Translations under genes and position numbers: made by a program
NCBI RefSeq assembly: GCF_001695855.1
Contig: NZ_MBSS01000056.1
Span: forward strand, 1-64,000
Source of the DNA: Ensifer sp. LC163
GTDB taxonomy: Bacteria; Pseudomonadota; Alphaproteobacteria; Rhizobiales; Rhizobiaceae
DNA: 64,000 bases
Reading direction: 5' to 3'
Shown: in pieces, positions 51,251 to 60,836 of the stretch
How the letters are laid out: each line of letters opens with the position of its first letter
Position numbering within the stretch: the first letter of the stretch is position 1
Notes under the pieces: generated by a model
Told to the model about the DNA's origin: nothing
Seen by the model: the letters and a program-made list of their open reading frames with translations, nothing else
Database searches by the model: none

Positions 51251-52768
51251 ATGACCTCCACGACCAGACTTAGCGCTCTCGAAATGGATGCGATCGCTTC
51301 GCGCCACCCGCATCTGCTGCAGGGTTCCTCGAACAAGCGCCTGCGCACGATCCTCATCAGTGTCGGCCTCGTCGCCTACCTCGTCTTCAGCTGGTGGTTC
51401 TTTTCGATCGGGCACGTTCTGGGCAATGCCAATTGGGGTATTGCCGGAACCTATCTCGCCGATTGGGTCTCTTACGAGGTTCGCCCCGAGATCAAGATCG
51501 CCCGCGATAAAACGATGACGCTCGATTACCAGCGCAACTCGCCGCTCGGGCACAATCCCAATCCGGCATGGGTGGAACTCGACAAGGAAACCGTGACACG
51601 GAAGGTCGAGTTGCCGGCTGCTACCGGGCAAACCGCAAAACCGAAGACGTCGTCGTCCTTCAGCTTCATGGCGCCGGGTGCAGTGCTCGGCACAGCCAGT
51701 GCGGCAACCGACCAGAACCGCGTCGAGACGCGGACCGAGGAAATCATCACCAGGGCCGTCATCACCTATGACAGGCTGACGAAGATTGAAATTGCCGATG
51801 GCCTCGTCAAGGCGACCCATCGCGGCGAGACGCTGACCATGGCCGTCGATGGTCAGGACACGATAACGCCTCAGGGTGCGCTCCCCGCATGGGCCACGCA
51901 GAAACGCCCCGGCGAGAAGATCACGCTCGCCTTCGGGGCGACCGGTTGGGCCGACGTCGAAGGTGACGATGTCTCGATCCGCAATCGCTTCTTCGGCTGG
52001 GCCAATTTCCTCTTCGACACCAACTCGCCCTTCTTCGGCAAGAGCTATGGCGACGTGCTTTCGCTGATCACGAGCGGCGAGCGCATCGACCCTGCGCGCT
52101 CGAACCTGTCGCTCGCCTGGAACAACATCCTCTACAACGCCGAATGGCAGCATCTGGACGTGTGGACCAAGCTGATGCAGACCGTGGTGATGGCCTTCGT
52201 CGGCACGCTTTTCGCTTCGCTGGTGGCGTTCCCGCTCTGCTTCCTGGCGGCGCGCAACATCACCCCGAATTTCCTGACCAACCAGATCGTCAAGCGCTTT
52301 TTCGATTTCCTGCGTTCGGTGGACATGTTCATCTGGGCACTGTTCTTCACGCGCGCCTTTGGTCCGGGACCGCTTGCCGGCATGTCGGCGATCTTCTTCA
52401 CCGACACCGGGACCTTGGGCAAGCTCTACTCGGAGGCGCTGGAGAACATCGACGACAAGCAGCGCGAAGGCGTAAAATCCGTCGGCGCCACGCCGCTTGC
52501 CGTCCAGCGGTTCGGCGTCCTGCCGCAGGTGCTGCCGGTCTTCGCCAGCCAGGCGCTCTATTTCTGGGAATCCAACACGCGTTCGGCAACGATCATCGGT
52601 GCCGTCGGCGCCGGCGGCATCGGCCTGAAGCTCTGGGAAGCGATGCGCACCAACTCCGATTGGGAAAATGTCGCCTATATGGTGCTTCTGATCTTGCTGG
52701 TCGTGTTCATTTTCGACAGCATCTCGAACGCCTGCCGCTCACGGATGATGGGGCAGAAAGCGCATTGA
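51251..52768 (+). CDS. phnE: Phosphonate/phosphate ABC transporter permease PhnE, second copy with large soluble insertion (PhoT-like)
   Basis: The 505-residue protein is nearly twice the usual PhnE length. A first membrane helix (about residues 33-55) is followed by about 245 soluble residues (about 56-300, with a Ser/Ala-rich linker and beta-type segments) before the permease core starts at WTKLMQTVVMAFVGTLFASL. The EAA-type loop (GVKSVGATPLAVQRFGVLPQ) is intact. The insertion should face the periplasm. ATG 51251 was taken; GTG 51242, directly after the first phnE stop, is possible. Confidence 0.9.
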   Translation: MTSTTRLSALEMDAIASRHPHLLQGSSNKRLRTILISVGLVAYLVFSWWFFSIGHVLGNANWGIAGTYLADWVSYEVRPEIKIARDKTMTLDYQRNSPLGHNPNPAWVELDKETVTRKVELPAATGQTAKPKTSSSFSFMAPGAVLGTASAATDQNRVETRTEEIITRAVITYDRLTKIEIADGLVKATHRGETLTMAVDGQDTITPQGALPAWATQKRPGEKITLAFGATGWADVEGDDVSIRNRFFGWANFLFDTNSPFFGKSYGDVLSLITSGERIDPARSNLSLAWNNILYNAEWQHLDVWTKLMQTVVMAFVGTLFASLVAFPLCFLAARNITPNFLTNQIVKRFFDFLRSVDMFIWALFFTRAFGPGPLAGMSAIFFTDTGTLGKLYSEALENIDDKQREGVKSVGATPLAVQRFGVLPQVLPVFASQALYFWESNTRSATIIGAVGAGGIGLKLWEAMRTNSDWENVAYMVLLILLVVFIFDSISNACRSRMMGQKAH

Positions 52769-52886
52769 CGAGAATGAGCATTTTGCGCCGTAGCCATCAT
52801 GATGTTGTCATGGAAATCGGCTAGCTGCGCATCGCATCCCGCGAACAATCGACCCGCCGTTCCGGCGGGCCGGTCGATACAAGAAA

Positions 52887-53603
52887 GTGAAGACCGTGCG
52901 TTATGCAATCTACTTCGCGCCGCCGGCGGACGACCGGCTGTCGCAAACGGCAGCCCGTTGGCTCGGCCGTGACGCCTTTACCGGCGAGACCAACGAACTT
53001 CCGGCGCTCGCCGGCCTTGATGCCGACACGCGACAGGCTTTGACCGCCGATCCTCGGCGCTACGGCTTTCACGGCACCCTCAAGGCGCCCTTCGCTCTTG
53101 CCCAAGACCGCAACGAAGCCGAGCTGATCGCAGCCTTCGAAGCGTTTGCCGCTGATCTCGAGCCTTTCGAGATACCGGAACTCACGCTGCATCAGCTTGG
53201 CCCGTTCTTCGCCCTGGTCTCTGCGACCCATTGCGAGGCGTTGCATGATTTCGCGGCGCAGTCCGTGCAATACTTTGAGCCGTTTCGGGCGCCGCTGTCG
53301 GACGCAGACATGGCGCGACGCAACCCGGACAAACTGCCGGATCGGCAGAGGGAATACTTGAAGACATGGGGCTATCCCTATGTTTTCGAAGAGTTCCAGT
53401 TCCATCTGACGCTGACAGGGCCGGTTCCGGGAGAGGCAGAAAAAAAAATGCGGACCGTGCTTGAGAGCACCTTTGCCGATCATATCGGCAAGCCGCTTGA
53501 CGTTACGTCCGTTGCGCTCTTCGTCGAGCCGCACCGTGGCGCACCGTTTCTGGTCCATTCCCTGCTGCCACTGGGCGGCGCGACACAACGAAAGATCGCA
53601 TGA
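52887..53603 (+). CDS. DUF1045 phosphonate-operon protein with 2H phosphoesterase motifs
   Basis: The 238-residue protein starts with RYAIYFAPPADD and carries two HxTx motifs, HGTLKAP and HLTLTG, the signature of 2H phosphoesterases that act on cyclic phosphates. The family is regularly found beside phn genes. It may process a cyclic phosphoribosyl intermediate of phosphonate breakdown; this is inference from motifs and context. Starts are GTG 52887 or GTG 52896, three codons later. The coding region contains nine A residues in a row (53450-53458). phnM begins 1 base after its stop. Confidence 0.82.
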   Translation: MKTVRYAIYFAPPADDRLSQTAARWLGRDAFTGETNELPALAGLDADTRQALTADPRRYGFHGTLKAPFALAQDRNEAELIAAFEAFAADLEPFEIPELTLHQLGPFFALVSATHCEALHDFAAQSVQYFEPFRAPLSDADMARRNPDKLPDRQREYLKTWGYPYVFEEFQFHLTLTGPVPGEAEKKMRTVLESTFADHIGKPLDVTSVALFVEPHRGAPFLVHSLLPLGGATQRKIA

Positions 53604-53604
53604 G

Positions 53605-54744
53605 ATGAGCAAAGAACAAGTCCTGACCAACGCCCGCATCGTTCTAGAGGACAGTATCCTCGACGGCTCGGTGCTGATCCGCGACGGCAAGATCGCCGAT
53701 ATCTCGAAGGGCAACACCAACACCGGCGAAGACTTCGAAGGCGACTATCTGCTGCCTGGTCTGATCGAGCTGCACACCGACCACCTCGAGGCGCATTACT
53801 CGCCACGGCCCGGCGTTCGCTGGCTGAAGATCGCGGCAATCCAGGCGCACGACGCCCAGGTGGTCACGTCGGGCATCACCACGGTCTTCGATTGTCTGCG
53901 CCTTGGTTCGGACGAAGACGGCGGTTTCCAGAAGGGTGAGATGCGCAGCATGGCAGACGCCTTGGCCCAGGCCAAGCAGGAAGGCCGCCTGCGCGCCGAC
54001 CATCTGATCCATCTGCGCTGCGAGGTTTCGACCTCTGATGTGCTCGACCACTACGAGGACTTCCAGGACGACCCGCAGGTGAAGCTCGTTTCGTTGATGG
54101 ACCACGCGCCGGGGCAGCGGCAGTTCCAGACGATGGACCAGTACACGCTCTACTACAAATCCAAGCGCGGCCTGTCGGATGCCGAGTTCGCCAAATTCGT
54201 CGAACGCCAGCAGGCGCTTTCGGCGAAATATGCCGGCCCGCACCGCGATGCACTTGCCAAGGCCTGCGCCGAGCGCGGCATCACCATCGCCAGCCATGAT
54301 GACGCCACGATCGACCATGTCGACGAATCGATCAGCTACGGTATCAAGCTCGCCGAGTTCCCGACCAGCTTCGAGGCGGCCGAGGCCTCCCATCGCGCCG
54401 GCCTCAGCGTGCTCATGGGCGCGCCGAACATCGTTCGCGGCAAGTCGCATTCGGGCAACATCGCAGCACGCGACCTTGCCGACCGCGGCGTGCTCGACGT
54501 GCTTTCGTCGGATTATGTGCCCTTCAGCCTGATCCACGCGCCGTTCGTGCTGGCCGACGAGCTTGAAGCCATTGACCTGCCGAAGGCGATCGCCATGGTC
54601 AGCGCCACCCCTGCCCGCACCGTGGGCCTCGACGATCGTGGCCGCATCGCCGTCGGCCTGCGCGCCGACATCGCCCGCGTTCACCGTCAGGAAGGCATTC
54701 CGGTGGTGCGCTCGGTCTGGCGCGAAGGGCGGCGTGTCGCATGA
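53605..54744 (+). CDS. phnM: Alpha-D-ribose 1-methylphosphonate 5-triphosphate diphosphatase, PhnM
   Basis: The 379-residue amidohydrolase-fold protein has LPGLIELHTDHLEAHYSPRP for metal binding, SLMDHAPGQRQF, a later histidine-aspartate in IASHDDATIDHV and LSSDYVPFSL. It hydrolyses the triphosphate on ribose methylphosphonate to pyrophosphate and the monophosphate, preparing the C-P lyase substrate. The C-P lyase core genes (phnG to phnL) are not in this window and must lie elsewhere if the pathway is complete. Its stop overlaps the phnN start (ATGA). Confidence 0.93.
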   Translation: MSKEQVLTNARIVLEDSILDGSVLIRDGKIADISKGNTNTGEDFEGDYLLPGLIELHTDHLEAHYSPRPGVRWLKIAAIQAHDAQVVTSGITTVFDCLRLGSDEDGGFQKGEMRSMADALAQAKQEGRLRADHLIHLRCEVSTSDVLDHYEDFQDDPQVKLVSLMDHAPGQRQFQTMDQYTLYYKSKRGLSDAEFAKFVERQQALSAKYAGPHRDALAKACAERGITIASHDDATIDHVDESISYGIKLAEFPTSFEAAEASHRAGLSVLMGAPNIVRGKSHSGNIAARDLADRGVLDVLSSDYVPFSLIHAPFVLADELEAIDLPKAIAMVSATPARTVGLDDRGRIAVGLRADIARVHRQEGIPVVRSVWREGRRVA

Positions 54745-55328
54745 GCCAGATCGAACTCAGGCGCGGCGCGCTCGTCGTCGTGGTCGGCCCGAGCGGGGCC
54801 GGCAAGGACAGCGTCATGGGCTTTGCCGCCCGGCACTTTTCCGATTGCGCCGATATCCACTTCGTTCGCCGCGTGATCACGCGGCCGTCGGACGCCGGCG
54901 GCGAGGTGCATGAAAGCGTTTCGGTCGCGGAGTTCGTCGACATGGAGCAGGCAGGTGCCTTCGCCGTGTCCTGGGATGCGCACGGCCTGAAATACGGCAT
55001 TCCCGAAGACGTTCGCCGCAATGTCGAAAACGGCACGACGGCCATCGTCAACGGCAGCCGCAGCGCCCTGCCGGCATTCCGCGCCGCCTTCGGCAATATC
55101 GCCATCACGGTCATCACGGCCGAACCCGCCGTGCTTGCCAAGCGTCTTGCCGAGCGCGGACGCGAAAGCGAAGAGGATGTGCTGCGCCGGCTCTCCCGAC
55201 AGGTGCCTGATGTGACATCGGGGCCGGACGTCACGCTCATCGACAACAGCGGTCGCCTGGAGATTGCCGGACGTCGCTTCGTCGACCTGGTCGAGCGATT
55301 GCGCATGAATGCCGCCCATCCGGCCTGA
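54741..55328 (+). CDS. phnN: Ribose 1,5-bisphosphate phosphokinase, PhnN
   Basis: The 195-residue P-loop kinase has VVVGPSGAGKDSVM at residues about 12-25, FVRRVITRPSDAGGEVHESV, like the guanylate-kinase fold, and a C-terminal TLIDNSGRLEIA. It makes phosphoribosyl pyrophosphate from ribose 1,5-bisphosphate, salvaging the ribose released by phosphonate breakdown. It is translationally coupled to phnM, is the last gene of the unit and is followed by a terminator. Confidence 0.92.
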   Translation: MSQIELRRGALVVVVGPSGAGKDSVMGFAARHFSDCADIHFVRRVITRPSDAGGEVHESVSVAEFVDMEQAGAFAVSWDAHGLKYGIPEDVRRNVENGTTAIVNGSRSALPAFRAAFGNIAITVITAEPAVLAKRLAERGRESEEDVLRRLSRQVPDVTSGPDVTLIDNSGRLEIAGRRFVDLVERLRMNAAHPA

Positions 55329-55357
55329 ACGGCCAGTTTTCATCGACGCCATTTTGC

Positions 55358-55390
55358 AAGACCCCGGAGCTGCAATTCCGGGGTCTTTTG
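55358..55390 (+). terminator. Rho-independent terminator of the phn unit
   Basis: An 11-base perfect stem (AAGACCCCGGA at 55358-55368 with TCCGGGGTCTT at 55377-55387) with an 8-base loop, ending in a short T run, 30 bases after the phnN stop. Confidence 0.85.
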
Positions 55391-55465
55391 CGTTTGAATC
55401 CCGTCGTTCGGCATCAATCCCTTGCACATCCCCTTTCCTTTTCCAACGGCAAGTCAATTTTCCTC

Positions 55466-55494
55466 TTGTCGAGGCGATTATTATGTATATACAT
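55466..55494 (+). promoter_or_regulatory. hut promoter with overlapping HutC-type operator
   Basis: The perfect 12-base palindrome ATGTATATACAT (55483-55494) resembles HutC (GntR-family) operators. It overlaps a plausible -10 (TATACA, 55488-55493) placed 16 bases after TTGTCG (55466-55471), so a bound repressor would block RNA polymerase. The hutI start follows at 55521. No hutC gene is in the window. Confidence 0.65.
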
Positions 55495-55520
55495 TATATC
55501 CAGCAAAAGGGGATCGGCTG

Positions 55521-56765
55521 ATGAGTCAATTTTCGACCACCGCAAACGCGTCCGGCATCTGGCGCAATCTCCGCCTTGCGACCCTGCGTCCCAATCAAGA
55601 CGGCCTCGGCATGGTCGAAAAAGGCGCGGTGGCTGTCGTCGACGGACGCATCGCCTTTGCCGGTGCCGAGAGCGGCCTTCCCACCGACCTTTCCCGCACG
55701 CTTGAAGCCACGGATTGCGAAGGCCGGGTGATGACGCCCGCCTTCATCGACTGCCACACGCACCTCGTCCACGGCGGCAACCGCGCTCGCGAGTTCCAGA
55801 TGCGGCTTGAAGGTGCGTCCTATGAGGAAATCGCCCGGGCCGGGGGCGGTATCGTCTCCTCGGTCAAGGCAACCAATGCGCTCTCCGTCGACGCGCTCGT
55901 CGAAAGCGCCCTGCCGCGGCTCGACACCCTGCTTGCCGAAGGCGTTTCGACGGTCGAGATCAAGTCCGGCTATGGCCTCAATATTGATGCCGAGCTCAAC
56001 ATGCTGCGCGCCGCGCGCAAGCTTGGCGACAAACGTCAGGTTCGGGTCGTTACAAGCTATCTGGCAGCGCACGCGACACCCTCCGAATACAAGGGGCGCA
56101 ACGACGACTACATTGCCGAAGTGGTGCTACCAGGCCTTGATGCCGCCCACGCCGAGGGGCTGGTCGATGCCGTCGACGGCTTTTGCGAAGGCATCGCCTT
56201 TTCCACCGCCGAGATCGCCCGCGTCTTCGATCGGGCCAAGGCCCTCGGCCTGCCGGTCAAGCTGCATGCCGAACAGCTTTCGAACCTCGGCGGCGCCAAG
56301 CTTGCCGCCTCCTACGGCGCATTGTCTGCGGACCATCTCGAATATCTCGACGCTGACGGCGCACAGGCGATAGCCAGATCGGGCACCGTCGCCGTGCTGC
56401 TGCCTGGCGCGTTTTACGCGCTGCGCGAGAAGCAGCTACCGCCGGTCGACGTGCTGCGCGCCGCCGGTGCGCATATCGCCATCGCGACGGATTGCAATCC
56501 CGGCACCTCGCCGCTGACCTCGCTGCTGCTCACCATGAACATGTCGGCGACTTTCTTCCGGCTGACGGTTGCCGAATGCCTCGCCGGCGTCACCCGCGAG
56601 GCGGCGCGTGCGCTCGGGCTTCTCGGCGAAACCGGCACCCTCGAAGCCGGCAAGTCCGCCGATCTCGCACTCTGGAACATCGAGGATCCGGCCGAGCTCG
56701 TCTACCGCATCGGCTTCAATCCACTTCATCTGCGCATCTTTAAGGGCGAAAGGACCGGTCTATGA
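55521..56765 (+). CDS. hutI: Imidazolonepropionase
   Basis: The 414-residue amidohydrolase-family enzyme shows [18 protein letters not shown] for metal binding, the substrate region [30 protein letters not shown] and [11 protein letters not shown]. It opens the imidazolone ring to give N-formimino-L-glutamate, the third step of histidine breakdown. The start at 55521 follows AAGGGGAT and gives the normal length. It is first in the hutI-hutH-hutG-hutU unit, coupled to hutH by an ATGA overlap. Confidence 0.95.
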   Translation: MSQFSTTANASGIWRNLRLATLRPNQDGLGMVEKGAVAVVDGRIAFAGAESGLPTDLSRTLEATDCEGRVMTPAFIDCHTHLVHGGNRAREFQMRLEGASYEEIARAGGGIVSSVKATNALSVDALVESALPRLDTLLAEGVSTVEIKSGYGLNIDAELNMLRAARKLGDKRQVRVVTSYLAAHATPSEYKGRNDDYIAEVVLPGLDAAHAEGLVDAVDGFCEGIAFSTAEIARVFDRAKALGLPVKLHAEQLSNLGGAKLAASYGALSADHLEYLDADGAQAIARSGTVAVLLPGAFYALREKQLPPVDVLRAAGAHIAIATDCNPGTSPLTSLLLTMNMSATFFRLTVAECLAGVTREAARALGLLGETGTLEAGKSADLALWNIEDPAELVYRIGFNPLHLRIFKGERTGL

Positions 56766-58297
56766 CCATCATTCTGCATCCGGGCTCGGTTCCGCTGAGG
56801 GATCTCGAGACCATCTATTGGACCGGCGAGCCTGCCCGTCTGCATCCGTCCTTCGACACCGGCATTGAAAAGGCAGCCAGGCGCATCGCCGAGATCGTTG
56901 CCGGCAATGCGCCGGTTTATGGTATAAACACCGGCTTCGGCAAACTGGCATCGATCAAGATCGACAGCGCCGACGTCGCCACCTTGCAGCGCAACCTGAT
57001 CCTGTCGCATTGCTGCGGCGTCGGCCAGCCGCTCGCAGAAAACATCGTCCGCCTGATCCTGTCGCTGAAGCTCGTTTCTCTCGGCCGCGGCGCATCCGGT
57101 GTGCGCCTTGAACTGGTTCGGCTGATCGAAGCCATGCTCGACAAGGGCGTGATCCCGGTCATACCTGAAAAGGGCTCGGTCGGCGCATCCGGCGATCTGG
57201 CGCCGCTCGCCCATATGGCGGCGGTCATGATGGGACACGGCGAGGCGTTCTTTGCAGGCAGCCGCATGTCCGGCGGAGAGGCCCTTGCCAAGGCCGGACT
57301 GACGCCGGTCGTGCTTGCCGCGAAGGAAGGACTGGCGCTGATCAACGGCACGCAGACCTCCACCGCGCTGGCGCTCGCCGGCCTCTTCCGCGCCCACCGC
57401 GCCGCCCAGGCGGCCCTTATCACCGGCGCAATGTCGACCGATGCGGCAATGGGCTCGTCTGCGCCCTTCCATCCTGACATTCACACGCTTCGCGGCCATC
57501 AGGGCCAGATCGACACTGCCGCCGCACTTCGTGCACTTCTCTCAGGCTCCGCCATTCGCGAAAGCCATATCGAAGGCGACGAGCGAGTGCAGGATCCCTA
57601 TTGCATTCGCTGCCAGCCGCAGGTGGACGGCGCCTGCCTCGACCTGCTGCGTTCGGTTGCGCGCGTGCTCGAAATCGAAGCCAATGCCGTCACCGACAAC
57701 CCGCTCGTGCTTTCCGACAATTCCGTGGTCTCCGGCGGCAATTTCCATGCCGAGCCCGTGGCGTTTGCCGCCGACCAGATCGCGCTTGCGGTCTGCGAGA
57801 TCGGCGCGATTTCGCAGCGGCGCATTGCGCTTCTGGTCGACCCGGCCCTGTCCTACGGGCTGCCGGCCTTTCTCGCCAAGAAGCCCGGGCTCAATTCCGG
57901 CCTGATGATCGCCGAAGTAACGTCGGCGGCGTTGATGTCAGAAAACAAGCAGCTTTCGCATCCGGCCTCGGTCGATTCCACCCCGACGTCGGCCAATCAG
58001 GAAGACCATGTGTCTATGGCCTGCCATGGCGCACGCCGCCTGCTGCAGATGACCGACAACCTGTTCTCGATCATCGGCATTGAGGCGCTGACAGCCGTCC
58101 AGGGCGTCGAATTCCGCGCGCCATTGGCCACAAGCCCCGAGCTGCAAAAGGCCGCCGCAGCTCTGCGTGCCGTTTCGCCGACGATCGAGGAAGACCGCTA
58201 CCTCGCCGACGATCTGCAGGCCGCCGGCGAGCTGATCGCTGCTGGCACGCTGAACACGGCTGTTTCTGCCGGCATTCTGCCAAAACTGGAGGCCTGA
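56762..58297 (+). CDS. hutH: Histidine ammonia-lyase
   Basis: The 511-residue protein has the triad Ala142-Ser143-Gly144 in [12 protein letters not shown] that cyclises to the MIO cofactor, plus [21 protein letters not shown] and [13 protein letters not shown] of the family. It removes ammonia from histidine to give urocanate, the first step of the pathway. It overlaps hutI by 4 bases and ends 1 base before hutG. Confidence 0.96.
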   Translation: MTIILHPGSVPLRDLETIYWTGEPARLHPSFDTGIEKAARRIAEIVAGNAPVYGINTGFGKLASIKIDSADVATLQRNLILSHCCGVGQPLAENIVRLILSLKLVSLGRGASGVRLELVRLIEAMLDKGVIPVIPEKGSVGASGDLAPLAHMAAVMMGHGEAFFAGSRMSGGEALAKAGLTPVVLAAKEGLALINGTQTSTALALAGLFRAHRAAQAALITGAMSTDAAMGSSAPFHPDIHTLRGHQGQIDTAAALRALLSGSAIRESHIEGDERVQDPYCIRCQPQVDGACLDLLRSVARVLEIEANAVTDNPLVLSDNSVVSGGNFHAEPVAFAADQIALAVCEIGAISQRRIALLVDPALSYGLPAFLAKKPGLNSGLMIAEVTSAALMSENKQLSHPASVDSTPTSANQEDHVSMACHGARRLLQMTDNLFSIIGIEALTAVQGVEFRAPLATSPELQKAAAALRAVSPTIEEDRYLADDLQAAGELIAAGTLNTAVSAGILPKLEA

Positions 58298-58298
58298 G

Positions 58299-59117
58299 AT
58301 GAGCGTATTCGAAGTCCGCCAGGGCACCTCACCCGTCATCCTCGGTTTTCCGCACACCGGTACGGATGTGCCGACGGAGATCTGGGAGCGTCTCAACGAC
58401 ACCGGGCGTCTGCTTGCCGACACCGACTGGCACATTCACAAGCTCTATGAAGGCCTTCTGCCGGATGTCACCGTCGTGCGCGCCACCTTCCACCGCTACG
58501 TGATCGATGCCAATCGCGATCCGGAAAATGTGAGCCTCTATCCCGGGCAGAATACGACCGGGCTCATTCCGGAGACCGATTTCGATGGGTTGCCGATCTG
58601 GAAAGATGGTGAGGCGCCGACGGAGACCGACACGGCAGAGCGCCTGCGCCGATTCCATGCGCCCTATCACGCCGCGTTTCTGGCGGAGATCGAGCGGGTC
58701 AAGGCGATCCACGGTATCGCCATCGTCTATGACTGCCATTCTATCCGCTCGCATATCCCGTTCCTGTTCGACGGCAAGTTGCCGGACCTGAACATCGGCA
58801 CGGACATGGGCCGGACCTGCGCGCCGGCCATCGAGAAGGCGGCCGTCGACATCGCCGCTTCGGCCGATGGCTACACCAGCATTCTCAACGGCCGCTTCAA
58901 GGGCGGCTGGACGACCCGCCATTACGGGCGCCCGGAGACCGGCGTGCACGCCATCCAGATGGAACTGGCGCAGTCGACGCATCTTGCCGCCGAAGAGCCG
59001 CCATTCGCGCTCGACGCAGGCAAGGCGGAGCGCCTGCGCGTGCCGCTTCGGGCCATTCTTCAACGCATCGAGAACACCGCATTCGACCTTAAAACGCTGA
59101 CAGGGAGCGAGGCATGA
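58299..59117 (+). CDS. hutG: N-formylglutamate deformylase (HutG, five-step pathway type)
   Basis: The 272-residue protein belongs to the N-formylglutamate amidohydrolase family: [47 protein letters not shown] and [15 protein letters not shown]. It is not the arginase-like formiminoglutamase, so histidine should be broken down by the five-step route, which also needs HutF (formiminoglutamate deiminase). No hutF is seen in the window. It overlaps hutU by 4 bases. Confidence 0.92.
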   Translation: MSVFEVRQGTSPVILGFPHTGTDVPTEIWERLNDTGRLLADTDWHIHKLYEGLLPDVTVVRATFHRYVIDANRDPENVSLYPGQNTTGLIPETDFDGLPIWKDGEAPTETDTAERLRRFHAPYHAAFLAEIERVKAIHGIAIVYDCHSIRSHIPFLFDGKLPDLNIGTDMGRTCAPAIEKAAVDIAASADGYTSILNGRFKGGWTTRHYGRPETGVHAIQMELAQSTHLAAEEPPFALDAGKAERLRVPLRAILQRIENTAFDLKTLTGSEA

Positions 59118-60793
59118 CCATGAACAATCCGCGCCATAATATTCGCGACGTGCGCGCGCCGCAGGGCGCCACGCTCAACGCCAAGAGCTGGATGACCGAA
59201 GCGCCGCTGCGCATGCTGATGAACAACCTCGACCCGAACGTCGCGGAAAACCCGCACGAGCTGGTGGTCTATGGCGGCATCGGCCGCGCCGCCCGCACCT
59301 GGGCCGACTTCGACAAGATCGTCGACACCCTGAAGGACCTCAACGAGGACGAGACCCTGCTGGTCCAGTCCGGCAAGCCGGTCGGCGTCTTCCGCACCCA
59401 CAAGGATGCGCCGCGCGTCTTGATCGCCAACTCCAACCTGGTGCCGCATTGGGCGACCTGGGACCACTTCAACGAGCTGGATAAGAAGGGTCTGGCGATG
59501 TACGGCCAGATGACTGCCGGCTCGTGGATCTATATCGGCACGCAGGGCATCGTTCAGGGCACCTACGAAACCTTCGTCGAGGCCGGCCGCCAGCATTATG
59601 GCGGCAATCTGAAGGGCAAGTGGGTACTGACCGGCGGTCTCGGCGGCATGGGCGGCGCACAGCCGCTGGCAGCCGTCATGGCGGGCGCGTCGTGCCTTGC
59701 CGTCGAGTGCAACCCGGACTCGATCGACTTCCGCCTCCGCACCCGCTACGTCGATGAAAAGGCAGAGACGCTCGACGAAGCGATGGAAATGATTGCCCGC
59801 TGGACGAAGAACGGCGAAGCGAAGTCCGTCGGCCTGCTCGGCAACACCGCCGAAATCCTGCCGGAAATGGTTCGTCGCGGCATCCGCCCGGACATGGTCA
59901 CCGACCAGACTTCAGCGCACGATCCGGTCAACGGTTACCTGCCCAAGGGCTGGACCATGGCCGAATGGAAGGCCAAGCGCGAGAGCGATCCGAAGGCTGT
60001 CGAAAAGGCCGCACGCGCCTCGATGCGCGAACATGTCGAAGCCATGATCGCCTTTCAGGACATGGGCATCCCGACCTTCGACTACGGCAACAACATCCGC
60101 CAGGTCGCCAAGGAAGAGGGTCTCGAAAACGCCTTCGCCTTCCCCGGTTTCGTACCGGCCTATATTCGCCCGCTTTTTTGCCGCGGCATCGGTCCGTTCC
60201 GCTGGGCCGCACTCTCCGGCGACCCGGAAGACATCTACAAGACGGATGCCAAGGTCAAGGAACTGACCCCCGGCAACACCCACCTGCACAACTGGCTCGA
60301 CATGGCGCGCGAGCGCATCTCGTTCCAGGGCCTGCCTGCGCGCATCTGCTGGGTCGGTCTCGGCGACCGTCATCGCCTTGGCCTCGCCTTCAACGAAATG
60401 GTCAGAAACGGTGAGCTCAAGGCCCCTGTTGTCATCGGCCGCGACCATCTCGACTCCGGCTCCGTCGCCTCGCCGAATCGCGAAACGGAAGCGATGAAGG
60501 ATGGCTCGGACGCCGTCTCCGACTGGCCCCTGCTCAACGCCCTGCTCAACACCGCCTCTGGCGCCACCTGGGTGTCGCTGCATCATGGCGGCGGCGTCGG
60601 CATGGGCTTCTCGCAGCATTCCGGCGTCGTCATCTGCTGCGACGGCTCGGATGAAGCCGCCCGCCGCGTCGAGCGGGTTCTTTGGAACGACCCGGCAACC
60701 GGCGTTATGCGCCACGCCGACGCCGGCTACGACATCGCGCTCGACTGCGCCAAGGACAAGGGCCTGCGCCTGCCGGGCATCCTCGGCAACTGA
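59114..60793 (+). CDS. hutU: Urocanate hydratase
   Basis: The 559-residue protein is a full-length urocanase: [17 protein letters not shown] at the start, [19 protein letters not shown], the NAD-binding [18 protein letters not shown], the active-site [13 protein letters not shown] region and [19 protein letters not shown]. It hydrates urocanate to imidazolonepropionate with bound NAD. A second ATG two codons later (59120) is possible, but 59114 keeps the overlap with hutG. It is the last gene of the hut unit and is followed by a terminator. Confidence 0.96.
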   Translation: MTMNNPRHNIRDVRAPQGATLNAKSWMTEAPLRMLMNNLDPNVAENPHELVVYGGIGRAARTWADFDKIVDTLKDLNEDETLLVQSGKPVGVFRTHKDAPRVLIANSNLVPHWATWDHFNELDKKGLAMYGQMTAGSWIYIGTQGIVQGTYETFVEAGRQHYGGNLKGKWVLTGGLGGMGGAQPLAAVMAGASCLAVECNPDSIDFRLRTRYVDEKAETLDEAMEMIARWTKNGEAKSVGLLGNTAEILPEMVRRGIRPDMVTDQTSAHDPVNGYLPKGWTMAEWKAKRESDPKAVEKAARASMREHVEAMIAFQDMGIPTFDYGNNIRQVAKEEGLENAFAFPGFVPAYIRPLFCRGIGPFRWAALSGDPEDIYKTDAKVKELTPGNTHLHNWLDMARERISFQGLPARICWVGLGDRHRLGLAFNEMVRNGELKAPVVIGRDHLDSGSVASPNRETEAMKDGSDAVSDWPLLNALLNTASGATWVSLHHGGGVGMGFSQHSGVVICCDGSDEAARRVERVLWNDPATGVMRHADAGYDIALDCAKDKGLRLPGILGN

Positions 60794-60803
60794 CGAAGAC
60801 CTT

Positions 60804-60828
60804 GGGGCGCCGACCTGGCGCCCCTTTT
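60804..60828 (+). terminator. Rho-independent terminator of the hut unit
   Basis: An 8-base perfect stem (GGGGCGCC at 60804-60811 with GGCGCCCC at 60817-60824), loop GACCT, then TTTT, 10 bases after hutU. It lies just before the stop of the convergent transporter gene. Confidence 0.85.
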
Positions 60829-60836
60829 CCCCGCTC

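Noticed and set aside
52853-52869. A CCCGCCG/CGGCGGG hairpin before the DUF1045 gene as a terminator of phnCDEE.
   Set aside because: No T run follows, and phn genes continue on the same strand, so I treat it as a simple stem.
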